Of a stretch of DNA of 64,000 nt, positions 9,320 through 17,208 are shown piece after piece. The notes below the pieces were generated by a model. It was given only the letters and a program-made list of their open reading frames with translations, was not told where the DNA came from and searched no databases. The stretch is from assembly GCA_965278995.1 (NCBI GenBank), contig OZ257136.1, positions 434,001 through 498,000 of the forward strand, read 5' to 3'. The first letter of the stretch is position 1; each line of letters opens with the position of its first letter. This stretch comes from JADJYF01 sp965278995. GTDB lineage: Bacteria; Pseudomonadota; Gammaproteobacteria; Ga0077536. The position numbers were made by a program, and so were the translations under genes.

Positions 9320-9966
9320 CGCTGCAGGAGTTGATGCAACGTGCCGGGATCTGGCGCGCTGGCGAGCTTTCTCGCGGTGCCGATGGTCTGGGCACGGGTT
9401 TCGACGCGCTCGACACCCTGTTGCCCGGCGGTGGCTGGCCGCGTATCGGCCTGACCGAGATTCTTTCGTCGGTGGCCGGCATCGGCGCGTTGCGTCTGCT
9501 GCTGCCGGCGCTGGCCCGGCTGAGCCGCGAGGGGGGGTGGTTGATCTGGGTCTGCCCGCCGCATGTGCCGTATTCCCCGGCGCTACGCGATTACGGCGTC
9601 GATCTGGCGCGCATGCTGATAGTCGAACTCCCTGAAGTTACCGGCGGCACTCGGACGCAGGCCTTGTGGGCCTGCGAACAGGCTTTACGTTTCACTGATT
9701 GCGCTGCTGCGCTGTTCTGGCTGGAGGATGCATCACCGCTGCAGCTGCGGCGTCTGCAACTGGCAGCGGTCGCAGGTGCGACCTGGGGTCTGATCTTCCG
9801 GCCTGCCAGATTCGCCGCGCAGACTTCGCCAGCACCGTGCAGACTGCTGCTCGAGCCCGGGCAGAGTGATAGTGCGGTGACGAGTATCGCGCCGAGTCCG
9901 CTCCAGATCACGGTGTTGAAAGCGCGCGGTGGTCACCCTGGCGCGCACTGCCGGCTCGAGGTCTGA
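9316..9966 (+). CDS. imuA: Translesion synthesis accessory protein ImuA
   Basis: A 216-residue RecA-like/SulA-like protein of the damage-inducible mutagenesis cassette. Visible signs are the N-terminal stretch GLGTGFDALDTLLPGGGWP and the strand ALFWLEDASPLQLRRLQLAA typical of ImuA. In studied species ImuA works with ImuB and the error-prone polymerase DnaE2. It overlaps lexA by 4 bases and lies 8 bases before imuB, so one SOS-controlled mRNA is likely. Confidence 0.88.
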   Translation: MTLQELMQRAGIWRAGELSRGADGLGTGFDALDTLLPGGGWPRIGLTEILSSVAGIGALRLLLPALARLSREGGWLIWVCPPHVPYSPALRDYGVDLARMLIVELPEVTGGTRTQALWACEQALRFTDCAAALFWLEDASPLQLRRLQLAAVAGATWGLIFRPARFAAQTSPAPCRLLLEPGQSDSAVTSIAPSPLQITVLKARGGHPGAHCRLEV

Positions 9967-9974
9967 GGCAGCGT

Positions 9975-11561
9975 ATGCGCCCCTCGAGTCGCGCTCCGTT
10001 CCCGCTGGCACGAGAACCTGGTCTGCAGCGCGTCGCGCGCGAACAGGCGCCGGCCGCGCAGCAGGCGGCGGGCGTCAATGCGCGCCAGCCACGCAATCCC
10101 TTGTGGCTGCATGTGCATTTCCCCCAGCTGCCGCTGGAAGTACTGACGCGTGGCGTGGCAACACCACAGGCCTGTGTGCTCAGCGAAGGCACAGGCCGGC
10201 GCTTGACGGTCTGGAAAGCGAATGCCCAGGCGGCCATCCTCGGTATCAAACCCGGTATGCCGGTTGCTGCGGCGCATGCGCTCGGGCAACTGACCGTACT
10301 CGAGCGCAATGAACGCGCTGAACAGCGGGCGCTGGCGCAGCTGGGCCTGTGGGCGACGCAGTTCAGTCCGTTGGTCAGTCTGGTGTCGGGCGATGGTCTG
10401 GTGGTCGAGATAGGCGGCAGTCTGAGGCTGTTTCAGGGTGTGGACGGTGTTCTGCGGCAGCTGCGTCGCGGCATGAAGGAACTGGGTTACCGCATGCAGT
10501 ACGCCGTGGCGCCCGTTCCGCTGGCAGCAACGGTACTGGCGCGGGCAGGCACGGGCGCGCGCGTCCTCGACCGACATGAGCTGACCCGCGAACTCGCTGA
10601 ACTTCCCTTGGCCGTACTCGATCTGACGGCCGGGCAGCGCGAGGCGTTCGAGCGCATCGGGATCCATCGCGTCGGCGAATGCCGGCGTCTGCCGCGCGCC
10701 GGTCTGGCGCGTCGCTGCTCGCCCGCCGTGCTCGACATGTTGGATCGGTTGTACGGCGTCACCCCCGATATCCGGCCGGCGCTGGTTCTGCCGCAGATGT
10801 TCGAAAGTCTGCTCGAATTGCCGTGGGAAGTACGCTCTGCGCCAGCGCTGCTGACGGCGGGCGAGCGGCTGCTGGTCGAGTTGACCGGCTATCTGCGGGC
10901 CACTGCGGCGGTCACGCGCCGCCTGCACTGGCGACTGCAGGACAACGAAGGGCGCCAGACGCGTTTTGAACTGGCGCTCACCCAGGCCGGGCGCGACCTC
11001 GATCACATGCGCCTGCTGCTGCGCGAAACCCTGGCGCGATTGCGGCTCGATGCGCCGGTGCGGGCGATTGAGCTGCGGGTCACTGAGATCACACGCGCCA
11101 CGCATCAGGGTACGGCCGATCTGTTCCGTGGCTCGCAGCAGGAAAGCACCGAAGCGTATGCGGAATTTGTCGACCGCTTGCGTTCGCGTTGTGGCGATGG
11201 TGCCGTGCAGGGATTGCAGGAGCGCGCGGATCGGCGTCCCGAGCATGCCTGGTCCTGGCGTCAGCCCGAGTGGCCAAGGCCTGCGCAGAAACCGCGGCTG
11301 ACGATGACGCAGGCTGCAGGTCGGCGCCCGCTCTGGCTGGTCAAACCCCCGCAGAGTCTGCAGACGCGGGAAGGACATCCTGAATTAGGCGGGCCGCTCG
11401 TCCTGAAGCCTGAACGCGAGCGTATCGAAGGCGGCTGGTGGAGTGGCGAATCGATGGCCCGCGATTATTTCGTCGCGACCACCACGGCCGGTAGCAGGCT
11501 GTGGATCTATCGAGAACTTGCCGGCGCACGCCGCTGGTTTCTGCACGGCGTATTCGAATAA
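9975..11561 (+). CDS. imuB: Y-family polymerase-like mutagenesis protein ImuB
   Basis: A 528-residue member of the DinB/UmuC superfamily, belonging to the ImuB branch. At the position of the catalytic FDxDxF block of active Y-family polymerases it has LWLHVHFPQLPLE, lacking the acidic residues, so it is probably a catalytically dead scaffold that connects the clamp, ImuA and DnaE2. A helix-hairpin-helix-like segment (AFERIGIHRVGECRRLPRAGLARR) lies near residues 220-245. The C-terminal region contains RRPLWLVKPPQSL, typical of this family. No dnaE2 gene follows within the window. Confidence 0.92.
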   Translation: MRPSSRAPFPLAREPGLQRVAREQAPAAQQAAGVNARQPRNPLWLHVHFPQLPLEVLTRGVATPQACVLSEGTGRRLTVWKANAQAAILGIKPGMPVAAAHALGQLTVLERNERAEQRALAQLGLWATQFSPLVSLVSGDGLVVEIGGSLRLFQGVDGVLRQLRRGMKELGYRMQYAVAPVPLAATVLARAGTGARVLDRHELTRELAELPLAVLDLTAGQREAFERIGIHRVGECRRLPRAGLARRCSPAVLDMLDRLYGVTPDIRPALVLPQMFESLLELPWEVRSAPALLTAGERLLVELTGYLRATAAVTRRLHWRLQDNEGRQTRFELALTQAGRDLDHMRLLLRETLARLRLDAPVRAIELRVTEITRATHQGTADLFRGSQQESTEAYAEFVDRLRSRCGDGAVQGLQERADRRPEHAWSWRQPEWPRPAQKPRLTMTQAAGRRPLWLVKPPQSLQTREGHPELGGPLVLKPERERIEGGWWSGESMARDYFVATTTAGSRLWIYRELAGARRWFLHGVFE

Positions 11562-12001
11562 ACGAGGCGCCGGGGGCGCGCACATCCTCGTTGCCCAGAC
11601 GCAACGAAAAGCAGCCTGTTAACGGTAACCCATCACAAAACGAATTTACTTTTACCTTCCGCGCAACGCGCTGACGAAACGCCTCCGAGCGCCAACGAAC
11701 GATAGCCCGGCGCTGGTGTCCATTGGCTTCCAGAGCGGCAAATAACGCCCGGTCGGGTTGCGTTTGCCACGCATTGCAGGGCAGAATTCCGGCCTGAACA
11801 CGCATTCCGCCGCTGGAAACTGGGGTCCAGCGGCCCCCAAGCCACACTCAGGATCAGCTTATTTTGCTTATACCAGCGCACCTTAAATTAAATATCTCAC
11901 TCATGTTACGAACCGGTTATAATCGGCCGCGCTGCACCAAGGGGGGACCCGCAGGCGTTCGCCGCGGTAGTCGATCGAGTCCGAAAAACTAAATTCGAAC
12001 C
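11562..12001. other. 440-base intergenic stretch between imuB and the lipid island
   Basis: No convincing gene on either strand. It contains a small perfect hairpin, CCGCTGGA (11810-11817) and TCCAGCGG (11826-11833), with an 8-base loop. After about 11850 it becomes AT-richer and holds a -10-like element near the right end. Nothing resembles dnaE2, an insertion sequence or an RNA gene. Confidence 0.6.
11918..11923 (+). promoter_or_regulatory. Candidate -10 element for the sphingolipid-type operon
   Basis: A perfect TATAAT lies 78 bases before the ATG of the acyl-AMP ligase gene, inside a locally AT-rich stretch. I see no good -35 box at 16-18 bases spacing (TCTCAC is the best), so a sigma-70 promoter is plausible but unproven. 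Confidence 0.4.
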
Positions 12002-13756
12002 ATGATAAAACCCACTAAAACCAACGAGCTATTACCTCTTCGCAACGCGGATTTCGCGACCCTGGTCGAAGCACTCGACTATGCGGCGGAAGGCGAAACC
12101 GGCTACAACTTTTACGACGGGCGGGGCGAGCTGTTTGCGGTCATGAGTTACCGCCATCTGCGCGACGACGCGCGCGCGCTGGCGCGAAAACTGCGCGGGT
12201 TAGGCTGCAGACGCGGCACCCGCGTCGCTATCGTTGCCGAGACCGAACCGATGTTTCATCGGTTCTTTTTCGCCTGCCAGTTCGCCGGTTACATTCCCGT
12301 CGCCTTGCCGGCCGGCTTTCAAATTGGGGCCCGCAAGGCCTATGTCGAGCAACTTGAGCGCATGCTGGACAGCTGCGGCGCCGATATCGCTGTGGCGCCG
12401 GATTCACACGTTGGTTTTCTTCGCCAGGCGGTCGAACGCCTCGACCTGGTGAAGGCCGGAACCCCGGAAGAATTCGATACGCTGCGCGAACTCGACTGTG
12501 AACTGAGTCCGCTGGGGGCCGACGAAACGGCCTACCTTCAATACACCTCGGGCAGCACGCGTTTCCCGCGCGGCGTCGAAATCTCGCAAGCCACGGTCAT
12601 GACCAATCTGCGCGATATCGCCGTGCATGGTCTCAAGATCACACGCCACGATCGCATGGTCGCGTGGTTGCCGCTTTACCATGACATGGGTCTGGTCGGA
12701 TTTGTCCTGCTGCCGCTCGGTAGCCAGCTTTCTGCTGACTACCTGAGCCCGCGCACGTTCGCCATGCGTCCGCGCCTGTGGCTGAAAGTGATTTCACAGA
12801 ATCGCGGCACGATTTCCTCCAGTCCGCCTTTCGGTTATGCCCTGTGTGCGAAGCGCCTGCGTCTGACCGATCAAGACCGCTACGATCTCAGCTCTTGGCG
12901 CGTCGCCTGCGTCGGCGCGGAACGCATCCACCCGGAGCCGCTGCGCCAGTTCGCGCACGTGCTCGAGCCGGCGAATTTCGACGCTAAAGCGTTCGTTGCC
13001 TGCTACGGCATGGCCGAATGTGCGCTCGCCATCAGCTTTGCGCCGTTAGACAGCGGGATCAGCGCAGTCAGGGTCGATAAGGAAATCATGTCCCGCGAAG
13101 GGCGGGTCGAGATCCTCGGCGACGAGAAACCGGTCGGTCCAGACACCGCTCTGACATTCGTTGATTGCGGCGAAATTCTGCCGAGTTTTCAAATGGCCAT
13201 CCGCGATGACGATGGCAACGATCTCCCCGATTACCAGTGTGGCCGCATCTGCCTGAAAGGCCCCAGCGTGATGAAGGGCTATTTCCAGAATCCGGATGCG
13301 ACGGCCGAAGTGCTGTCGGAAGACGGCTGGCTGGATACCGGTGATATCGGCTACCGCGTCGGTCTGCATGTTGTCGTCACTGCTCGCCGCAAGGATGTCA
13401 TCATCGTCAACGGCCGCAATATCTGGCCGCACGATCTGGAATATCTGGCAGAAAGTCTGCCTGGCGTCCGATTCGGCAACGTGTCGGCATTCTCTTTCGC
13501 CGACGATACCGGCGCCGATCAGGTTGTCATGGTCGTCGAGTCTCGCGAAACCAATCCGGCCAAGGCGCGTGCGCTGATCGATGAGCTTCGGGCGCTGATC
13601 GCCGAGCATTTCGGCGTCTCCTGTCATATCGATCTCGTTCCGCCGCGCACGCTGCCACGCACATCTTCCGGCAAGCTGTCACGTTCCAAAGCCAAGCAGG
13701 ATTTCCTGGCGCGGGCCGAAAGCGTACCGAGCAACGCCGTAGGCGCGCATGCATGA
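12002..13756 (+). CDS. Fatty acyl-AMP ligase / acyl-ACP synthetase, probably for sphingolipid synthesis
   Basis: A 584-residue ANL-superfamily enzyme. It should activate a fatty acid with ATP and pass it to an acyl carrier protein. The AMP-binding P-loop reads YTSGSTRFPRGVE near residues 181-193, the TRFP variant common in FAAL-type ligases. Further motifs are YGMAECALAISF near 339 and GWLDTGDIGY near 441, with RRKDVIIVNGRNIWPHDLE in the C-terminal lid. It heads a run with cerR-like, ACP and SPT-like genes, overlapping the next gene by 8 bases. In Caulobacter an acyl-ACP synthetase next to spt supplies acyl-ACP for ceramide synthesis; the same role is inferred here. Confidence 0.85.
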   Translation: MIKPTKTNELLPLRNADFATLVEALDYAAEGETGYNFYDGRGELFAVMSYRHLRDDARALARKLRGLGCRRGTRVAIVAETEPMFHRFFFACQFAGYIPVALPAGFQIGARKAYVEQLERMLDSCGADIAVAPDSHVGFLRQAVERLDLVKAGTPEEFDTLRELDCELSPLGADETAYLQYTSGSTRFPRGVEISQATVMTNLRDIAVHGLKITRHDRMVAWLPLYHDMGLVGFVLLPLGSQLSADYLSPRTFAMRPRLWLKVISQNRGTISSSPPFGYALCAKRLRLTDQDRYDLSSWRVACVGAERIHPEPLRQFAHVLEPANFDAKAFVACYGMAECALAISFAPLDSGISAVRVDKEIMSREGRVEILGDEKPVGPDTALTFVDCGEILPSFQMAIRDDDGNDLPDYQCGRICLKGPSVMKGYFQNPDATAEVLSEDGWLDTGDIGYRVGLHVVVTARRKDVIIVNGRNIWPHDLEYLAESLPGVRFGNVSAFSFADDTGADQVVMVVESRETNPAKARALIDELRALIAEHFGVSCHIDLVPPRTLPRTSSGKLSRSKAKQDFLARAESVPSNAVGAHA

Positions 13757-14684
13757 GGAGCCAGGCGGGCAACTGACCGTCGCCCTTAACGGGGCTACCG
13801 GGTTCATCGGCCGTCGTATCCAGCGCCATTTGCTGGACAGCGGCCACACCGTCCGGGTTCTGTTGCGACCCGGGACACACAACCGCCGCTACCTCGATGC
13901 GCGCGCCAGTGTCATCGAAGTGGCACTGAGCGACGCTGCCGGTCTCGCCGATGGGATCCGCGATGTCGACGCCGTGATCTACTGCGCAGGCATCGTTCGT
14001 GGCCGCGACTTCGCTGACTTCCGCGCAGTCAACGTCGACGGTCTGGCGACAGTCTGCGCGGTAGCTGCCGCGCGCCCACAACCGCCGCGCCTGCTATTGA
14101 TCTCCTCACTCGCCGCGACTCGCCCGTATTTGTCGCACTACGCGCGCAGCAAGCACGACGGCGAACAGGTTGTGCAGCGTTGGCCGACATTGGATTGGAC
14201 CATCTTGCGGCCGCCTGCCGTGTACGGACCCGGAGACGTCGAACTGCGACCGTTGTTCCTCGCCATGCGTGCCGGTCTCGCGCTGCGTATCGGTCCGTCG
14301 ACCCAACGGTTGTCGCTGTTGCATGTTGACGATCTGGCCAGCGCAGTTTCTGCCTGGTTGAAGGCGTCAGCGCAGTGCGCCCAGCGCAGCTTCGAGATCG
14401 ACGACGGACAGCCTGCCGGACATGGCTGGGAAGATCTCCGCACTGCGCTGCGCGGCAGCCGACCGGCACTGGTGCTCAGCGTGCCACGTCGGCTGCTCGA
14501 GATTTTCGGTCAGGCCAATCTGCTGCTCGCTCGTCTGCTGCGCCGGTCGCCGATGCTGACGCCCGGGAAAGTCCGCGAGCTTTCGGAGCTAAGCTGGCTC
14601 TGCGATAATTCTGCCTTCACGGCCGTGACTGGCTGGCGCCCTCAGCGGACGCTGCGCGACGGCGTCCAAACCCTGTTCGACTAG
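13749..14684 (+). CDS. cerR: NAD(P)-dependent epimerase/dehydratase-family protein, ceramide-reductase-like
   Basis: An extended short-chain dehydrogenase of 311 residues. The nucleotide-binding glycine motif GATGFIGRRIQ lies at residues 15-25 and the catalytic Tyr-x3-Lys at YARSKHDGE near 132-140, followed by ILRPPAVYGPGD. In bacterial sphingolipid synthesis the CerR epimerase-family reductase reduces the 3-keto product of serine palmitoyltransferase; position between an acyl-ACP ligase, ACP and SPT-like gene supports that role. The alternative is an unrelated NAD-sugar epimerase, which the neighbourhood makes less likely. It overlaps the ligase gene by 8 bases. Confidence 0.75.
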   Translation: MHEEPGGQLTVALNGATGFIGRRIQRHLLDSGHTVRVLLRPGTHNRRYLDARASVIEVALSDAAGLADGIRDVDAVIYCAGIVRGRDFADFRAVNVDGLATVCAVAAARPQPPRLLLISSLAATRPYLSHYARSKHDGEQVVQRWPTLDWTILRPPAVYGPGDVELRPLFLAMRAGLALRIGPSTQRLSLLHVDDLASAVSAWLKASAQCAQRSFEIDDGQPAGHGWEDLRTALRGSRPALVLSVPRRLLEIFGQANLLLARLLRRSPMLTPGKVRELSELSWLCDNSAFTAVTGWRPQRTLRDGVQTLFD

Positions 14685-14741
14685 CAGTCCGACAGGCTGG
14701 CAGCGCGCGCATTGGCCTATCCTGATCCTGGAGCGATTTTC

Positions 14742-14990
14742 GTGAGCAGTGAACCGAGCGGCGTCGAGTCGGCCTTGATGTCTTTACTGCGCAACAAGCT
14801 CGGTGTCCAGCACGCTCTGGTGCCAGGCACCGCGCTGATTGCTGACCTCGGTCTAGAATCGATTCAAGTCATCGAGTTTCTATGTGAGGTCGAAGATCAT
14901 TTCGATCTGGCAATCGATGAAGATTCGCTGGCCGACGTCCATACGATAGCCGACCTCGCTGCAGTCGTGGTCCGCATCGGCGGTAAGTGA
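14742..14990 (+). CDS. Acyl carrier protein dedicated to the adjacent SPT-like enzyme
   Basis: An 82-residue acyl carrier protein. The phosphopantetheine serine is Ser40 in ADLGLESIQVIEF, where the usual DSL is ESI, followed by the acidic helix II/III region (EVEDHFDLAIDEDSL). I chose the GTG at 14742 because TGGAG lies 8 bases upstream; a TTG at 14712 would add 10 residues without helping. It sits 7 bases before the SPT-like gene and presumably delivers acyl groups made by the ligase at 12002. Too divergent to be the fatty acid synthesis ACP. Confidence 0.85.
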   Translation: MSSEPSGVESALMSLLRNKLGVQHALVPGTALIADLGLESIQVIEFLCEVEDHFDLAIDEDSLADVHTIADLAAVVVRIGGK

Positions 14991-14997
14991 GGCTGGC

Positions 14998-16206
14998 ATG
15001 AAACTGTTCGACAAGTTCGAAAGCGCGGCGCGGACCTGCGACTTGCTGAATGCGCTACCGGTCAATCCGACCGATGTCGTCATCGAGCGAGTTCTGAGTT
15101 CCACCGAAGCCGTCATCGGTGGTCGCCCGACGATCATGGCCGGTACCAATAACTACCTCGGCCTGACGTTTGACCCGGCCTGCATTGCCGCCGGTCAACT
15201 GGCACTGGCCAGCGCCGGCACCGGAACCACCGGGTCGCGCATGGCCAACGGTACCTATCGAGAACACCTCGAACTGGAAGCAGAACTCGCACGCTTTTAT
15301 GCCGTGCCGTACGCGATGGTCTTTTCCACCGGCTACGCTGCCAATCTCGGTTCGCTCGTCAGTCTGCTCGGACCCGGCGATGCGGTTTTACTCGATACCG
15401 AAGCGCACGCCAGTCTGTTCGACGGCTGCCGCATGAGCGGCGCGGATATTTTTCGTTTCAAGCACAACGATACCGACAGCCTCGCCAATCGAATGCGTCG
15501 TCTGGGTGAGCGTGCGGCGAATGCATTGATTGTCTGCGAAGGTCTATACAGCATACGCGGCGACTGTGCACCGCTGGCCGAGTTCGCGGCGGTCAAAGCC
15601 GAGTACGGCGGGTATCTGTTCGTTGACGAAGCGCATTCAATGGGCTTGTTCGGCGCACACGGCCGTGGCCTGGCTGAAGAGACCGGCATCGAAGCGGTAG
15701 TCGATTTCATCGTCGGAACGTTCAGCAAGAGCCTCGGTTCCATCGGCGGCTTTTGCGTCAGCCGGCATGCCGAGTTGCAACTGTTCCGCTATGCGAGTCG
15801 GCCTTACATTTTCACAGCGTCACCGTGCCCGTCCGTCATCGCAACGACACGTGAAGCGTTGCGGCAGATTGCAGCGCGGCCGGAGCTCCGTGACGCAGTC
15901 TGGCGCAATGCGCGCCGACTCTACGCTGCGCTTGGCGCGCTGAACCTCGACCTCGGGCCGCACGTGAGCCCGGTGATCGGCGTCTCGTTCAAGGAACGCG
16001 AACAGGCGTTCGCGTGCTGGCAGGCGCTGCTCAATTGCGGTGTCTATACCAATCTGATCCTGCCACCGGCCGCCCCCGACGGTGGCAGCCTGATCCGTTG
16101 CAGTGTGACTGCGGCGCATACGGAAGCCCAGATCGATGCCATTGTCGCCGCATTCGCCACTACCTGCGATGTAGGAATAAGCGAAACAGGCCCGGTAAAA
16201 ACGTAG
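14998..16206 (+). CDS. spt: Serine palmitoyltransferase-like alpha-oxoamine synthase
   Basis: A 402-residue PLP-dependent fold-type I enzyme of the alpha-oxoamine synthase family (SPT, KBL, AONS, ALAS). Visible motifs are TNNYLGL near 50, GTTGSRMANGTYREHLELE near 77-95, VDEAHSMGLFGAHGRG near 209 and the PLP-lysine motif GTFSKSLGSIGGF near 240-252. The family condenses an acyl thioester with an amino acid, releasing CO2. A private ACP, acyl-ACP ligase and cerR-like gene directly upstream, and the absence of bio genes, favour serine palmitoyltransferase over biotin synthesis. GTGAGG six bases before the ATG is a good ribosome site. Confidence 0.8.
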   Translation: MKLFDKFESAARTCDLLNALPVNPTDVVIERVLSSTEAVIGGRPTIMAGTNNYLGLTFDPACIAAGQLALASAGTGTTGSRMANGTYREHLELEAELARFYAVPYAMVFSTGYAANLGSLVSLLGPGDAVLLDTEAHASLFDGCRMSGADIFRFKHNDTDSLANRMRRLGERAANALIVCEGLYSIRGDCAPLAEFAAVKAEYGGYLFVDEAHSMGLFGAHGRGLAEETGIEAVVDFIVGTFSKSLGSIGGFCVSRHAELQLFRYASRPYIFTASPCPSVIATTREALRQIAARPELRDAVWRNARRLYAALGALNLDLGPHVSPVIGVSFKEREQAFACWQALLNCGVYTNLILPPAAPDGGSLIRCSVTAAHTEAQIDAIVAAFATTCDVGISETGPVKT

Positions 16207-16226
16207 CAGCGAAGTCAGGGCAAGGC

Positions 16227-16267
16227 GCGCTCGCGCAACGCAGTCTTACCGAGCGCAGTCGTTTTTC
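16227..16267. terminator. Hairpin with T-run after the spt-like gene
   Basis: GCGCTCG (16227-16233) pairs with CGAGCGC (16250-16256), followed by AGTCGTTTTTC. It lies between convergent genes and shares a 17-base right half with the hairpin at 7842-7882. A terminator is likely from position; strength is uncertain because the loop is 16 bases. Confidence 0.45.
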
Positions 16268-16269
16268 GT

Positions 16270-17208
16270 TCAGCGAAAGCCGCCGCAGCGATACAGCCGC
16301 CACAACAATCCCCATGAGAAGATCAGCGGGTGCCGACGTTGCCGATCGCTGGGCTCGACCCGGATGCCGGAATGTCGTTCGACTTTCCACAACACATAGG
16401 TCAGCGGGTCGTTGAATGTGAAAGCGGCTTTGACCAGGCGCGCGCAGGACAGCAGTTTGCCTTGCGCTCGGCGCAGCGCCCACCCATAAGCAGCCTGCCG
16501 GCGTTGTGCAGGCGTGGTGAGGTTCCGCCATCGTCCGTCGTCGTCGGCGGCTATTGGCAGATTCTTGCGCAGGGTATCGAATGTCTCATTCAGTTCAGTT
16601 GCATACTGCGTGACCAGTTCACGCGCCCGCTCGCTCGTCTCGGCGCGCAATTCGCAGCCGTAAGTGAGACTGAATGCCTCTGCCCAGGCCTGCTCGGCGG
16701 TGAAGTCCTGCGGCAACATCGGCACAGTGCGTTCGAGCAGGCGGCGCCCCGCAATAAGCGAAACATCACGCAGGCGTGCGCCGACGTTCGTGTCTCGCGC
16801 GTAGACGACCACCGAAGGCTGTGCGAAACGCGACCAGAAGTAGGTATTGAAATCGCTGCTCAGCGCGTGTTCGAAGCGGGTCAGGGTGAGCGTCGCATAT
16901 TTGGCGGCGTAACTTTGGTCAGCGACACCGCCATCGTCACCGCCATTGGCGCCGCAGGTGAGAAAATACACGTTCGGCGGTAACAGCTGGTTGGCGAAGC
17001 GCAGTAAACCTCGCCCTAGCGGCGCGTAACTGTCGAGCAGGACGTAGAAATCGAGCACGGTGTCGCGCTTGCCGCGCAGGAACGAGCCATAGAGGATGAC
17101 GGCCAGCACGGCGTCACCGTAGCGTGCCTGCAAAGACTCAAGGCAAGCAACGACGGCGGGTTCGGCAGCGAGGCCGGCAGCATCGAGCGCCGGCGGCGGC
17201 TCAGGCAT
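16270..17208 (-). CDS. Nucleotidyltransferase-fold protein of unknown substrate
   Basis: A 312-residue protein whose residues about 30-60 (AVILYGSFLRGKRDTVLDFYVLLD) resemble the GS...DxD core of the pol-beta nucleotidyltransferase fold. The second aspartate is replaced (DFY), so metal catalysis may be lost or altered. The rest is mixed helical sequence, with a C-terminal part ending in hydrophobic PLIFSWGLLWRLYRC. The ATG at 17208 overlaps the stop of the CDP-alcohol phosphotransferase gene by 8 bases, so the two are translationally coupled and probably functionally linked. No specific function is recognised. Confidence 0.65.
   Translation of the reverse strand: MPEPPPALDAAGLAAEPAVVACLESLQARYGDAVLAVILYGSFLRGKRDTVLDFYVLLDSYAPLGRGLLRFANQLLPPNVYFLTCGANGGDDGGVADQSYAAKYATLTLTRFEHALSSDFNTYFWSRFAQPSVVVYARDTNVGARLRDVSLIAGRRLLERTVPMLPQDFTAEQAWAEAFSLTYGCELRAETSERARELVTQYATELNETFDTLRKNLPIAADDDGRWRNLTTPAQRRQAAYGWALRRAQGKLLSCARLVKAAFTFNDPLTYVLWKVERHSGIRVEPSDRQRRHPLIFSWGLLWRLYRCGGFR

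Noticed and set aside
9933..11378. 481-codon open frame on the minus strand
   Set aside because: Antisense to imuB, no recognisable domain.
11633..11881. 82-codon frame on the minus strand between imuB and the lipid island
   Set aside because: No ribosome site and no known family; the stretch looks like degenerate intergenic sequence with a small hairpin.
14998..16206. Biotin synthesis enzyme BioF as identity of the alpha-oxoamine synthase
   Set aside because: No other bio genes nearby, and a dedicated ACP, acyl-ACP ligase and cerR-like gene are adjacent, favouring serine palmitoyltransferase; not fully excluded without a tree.
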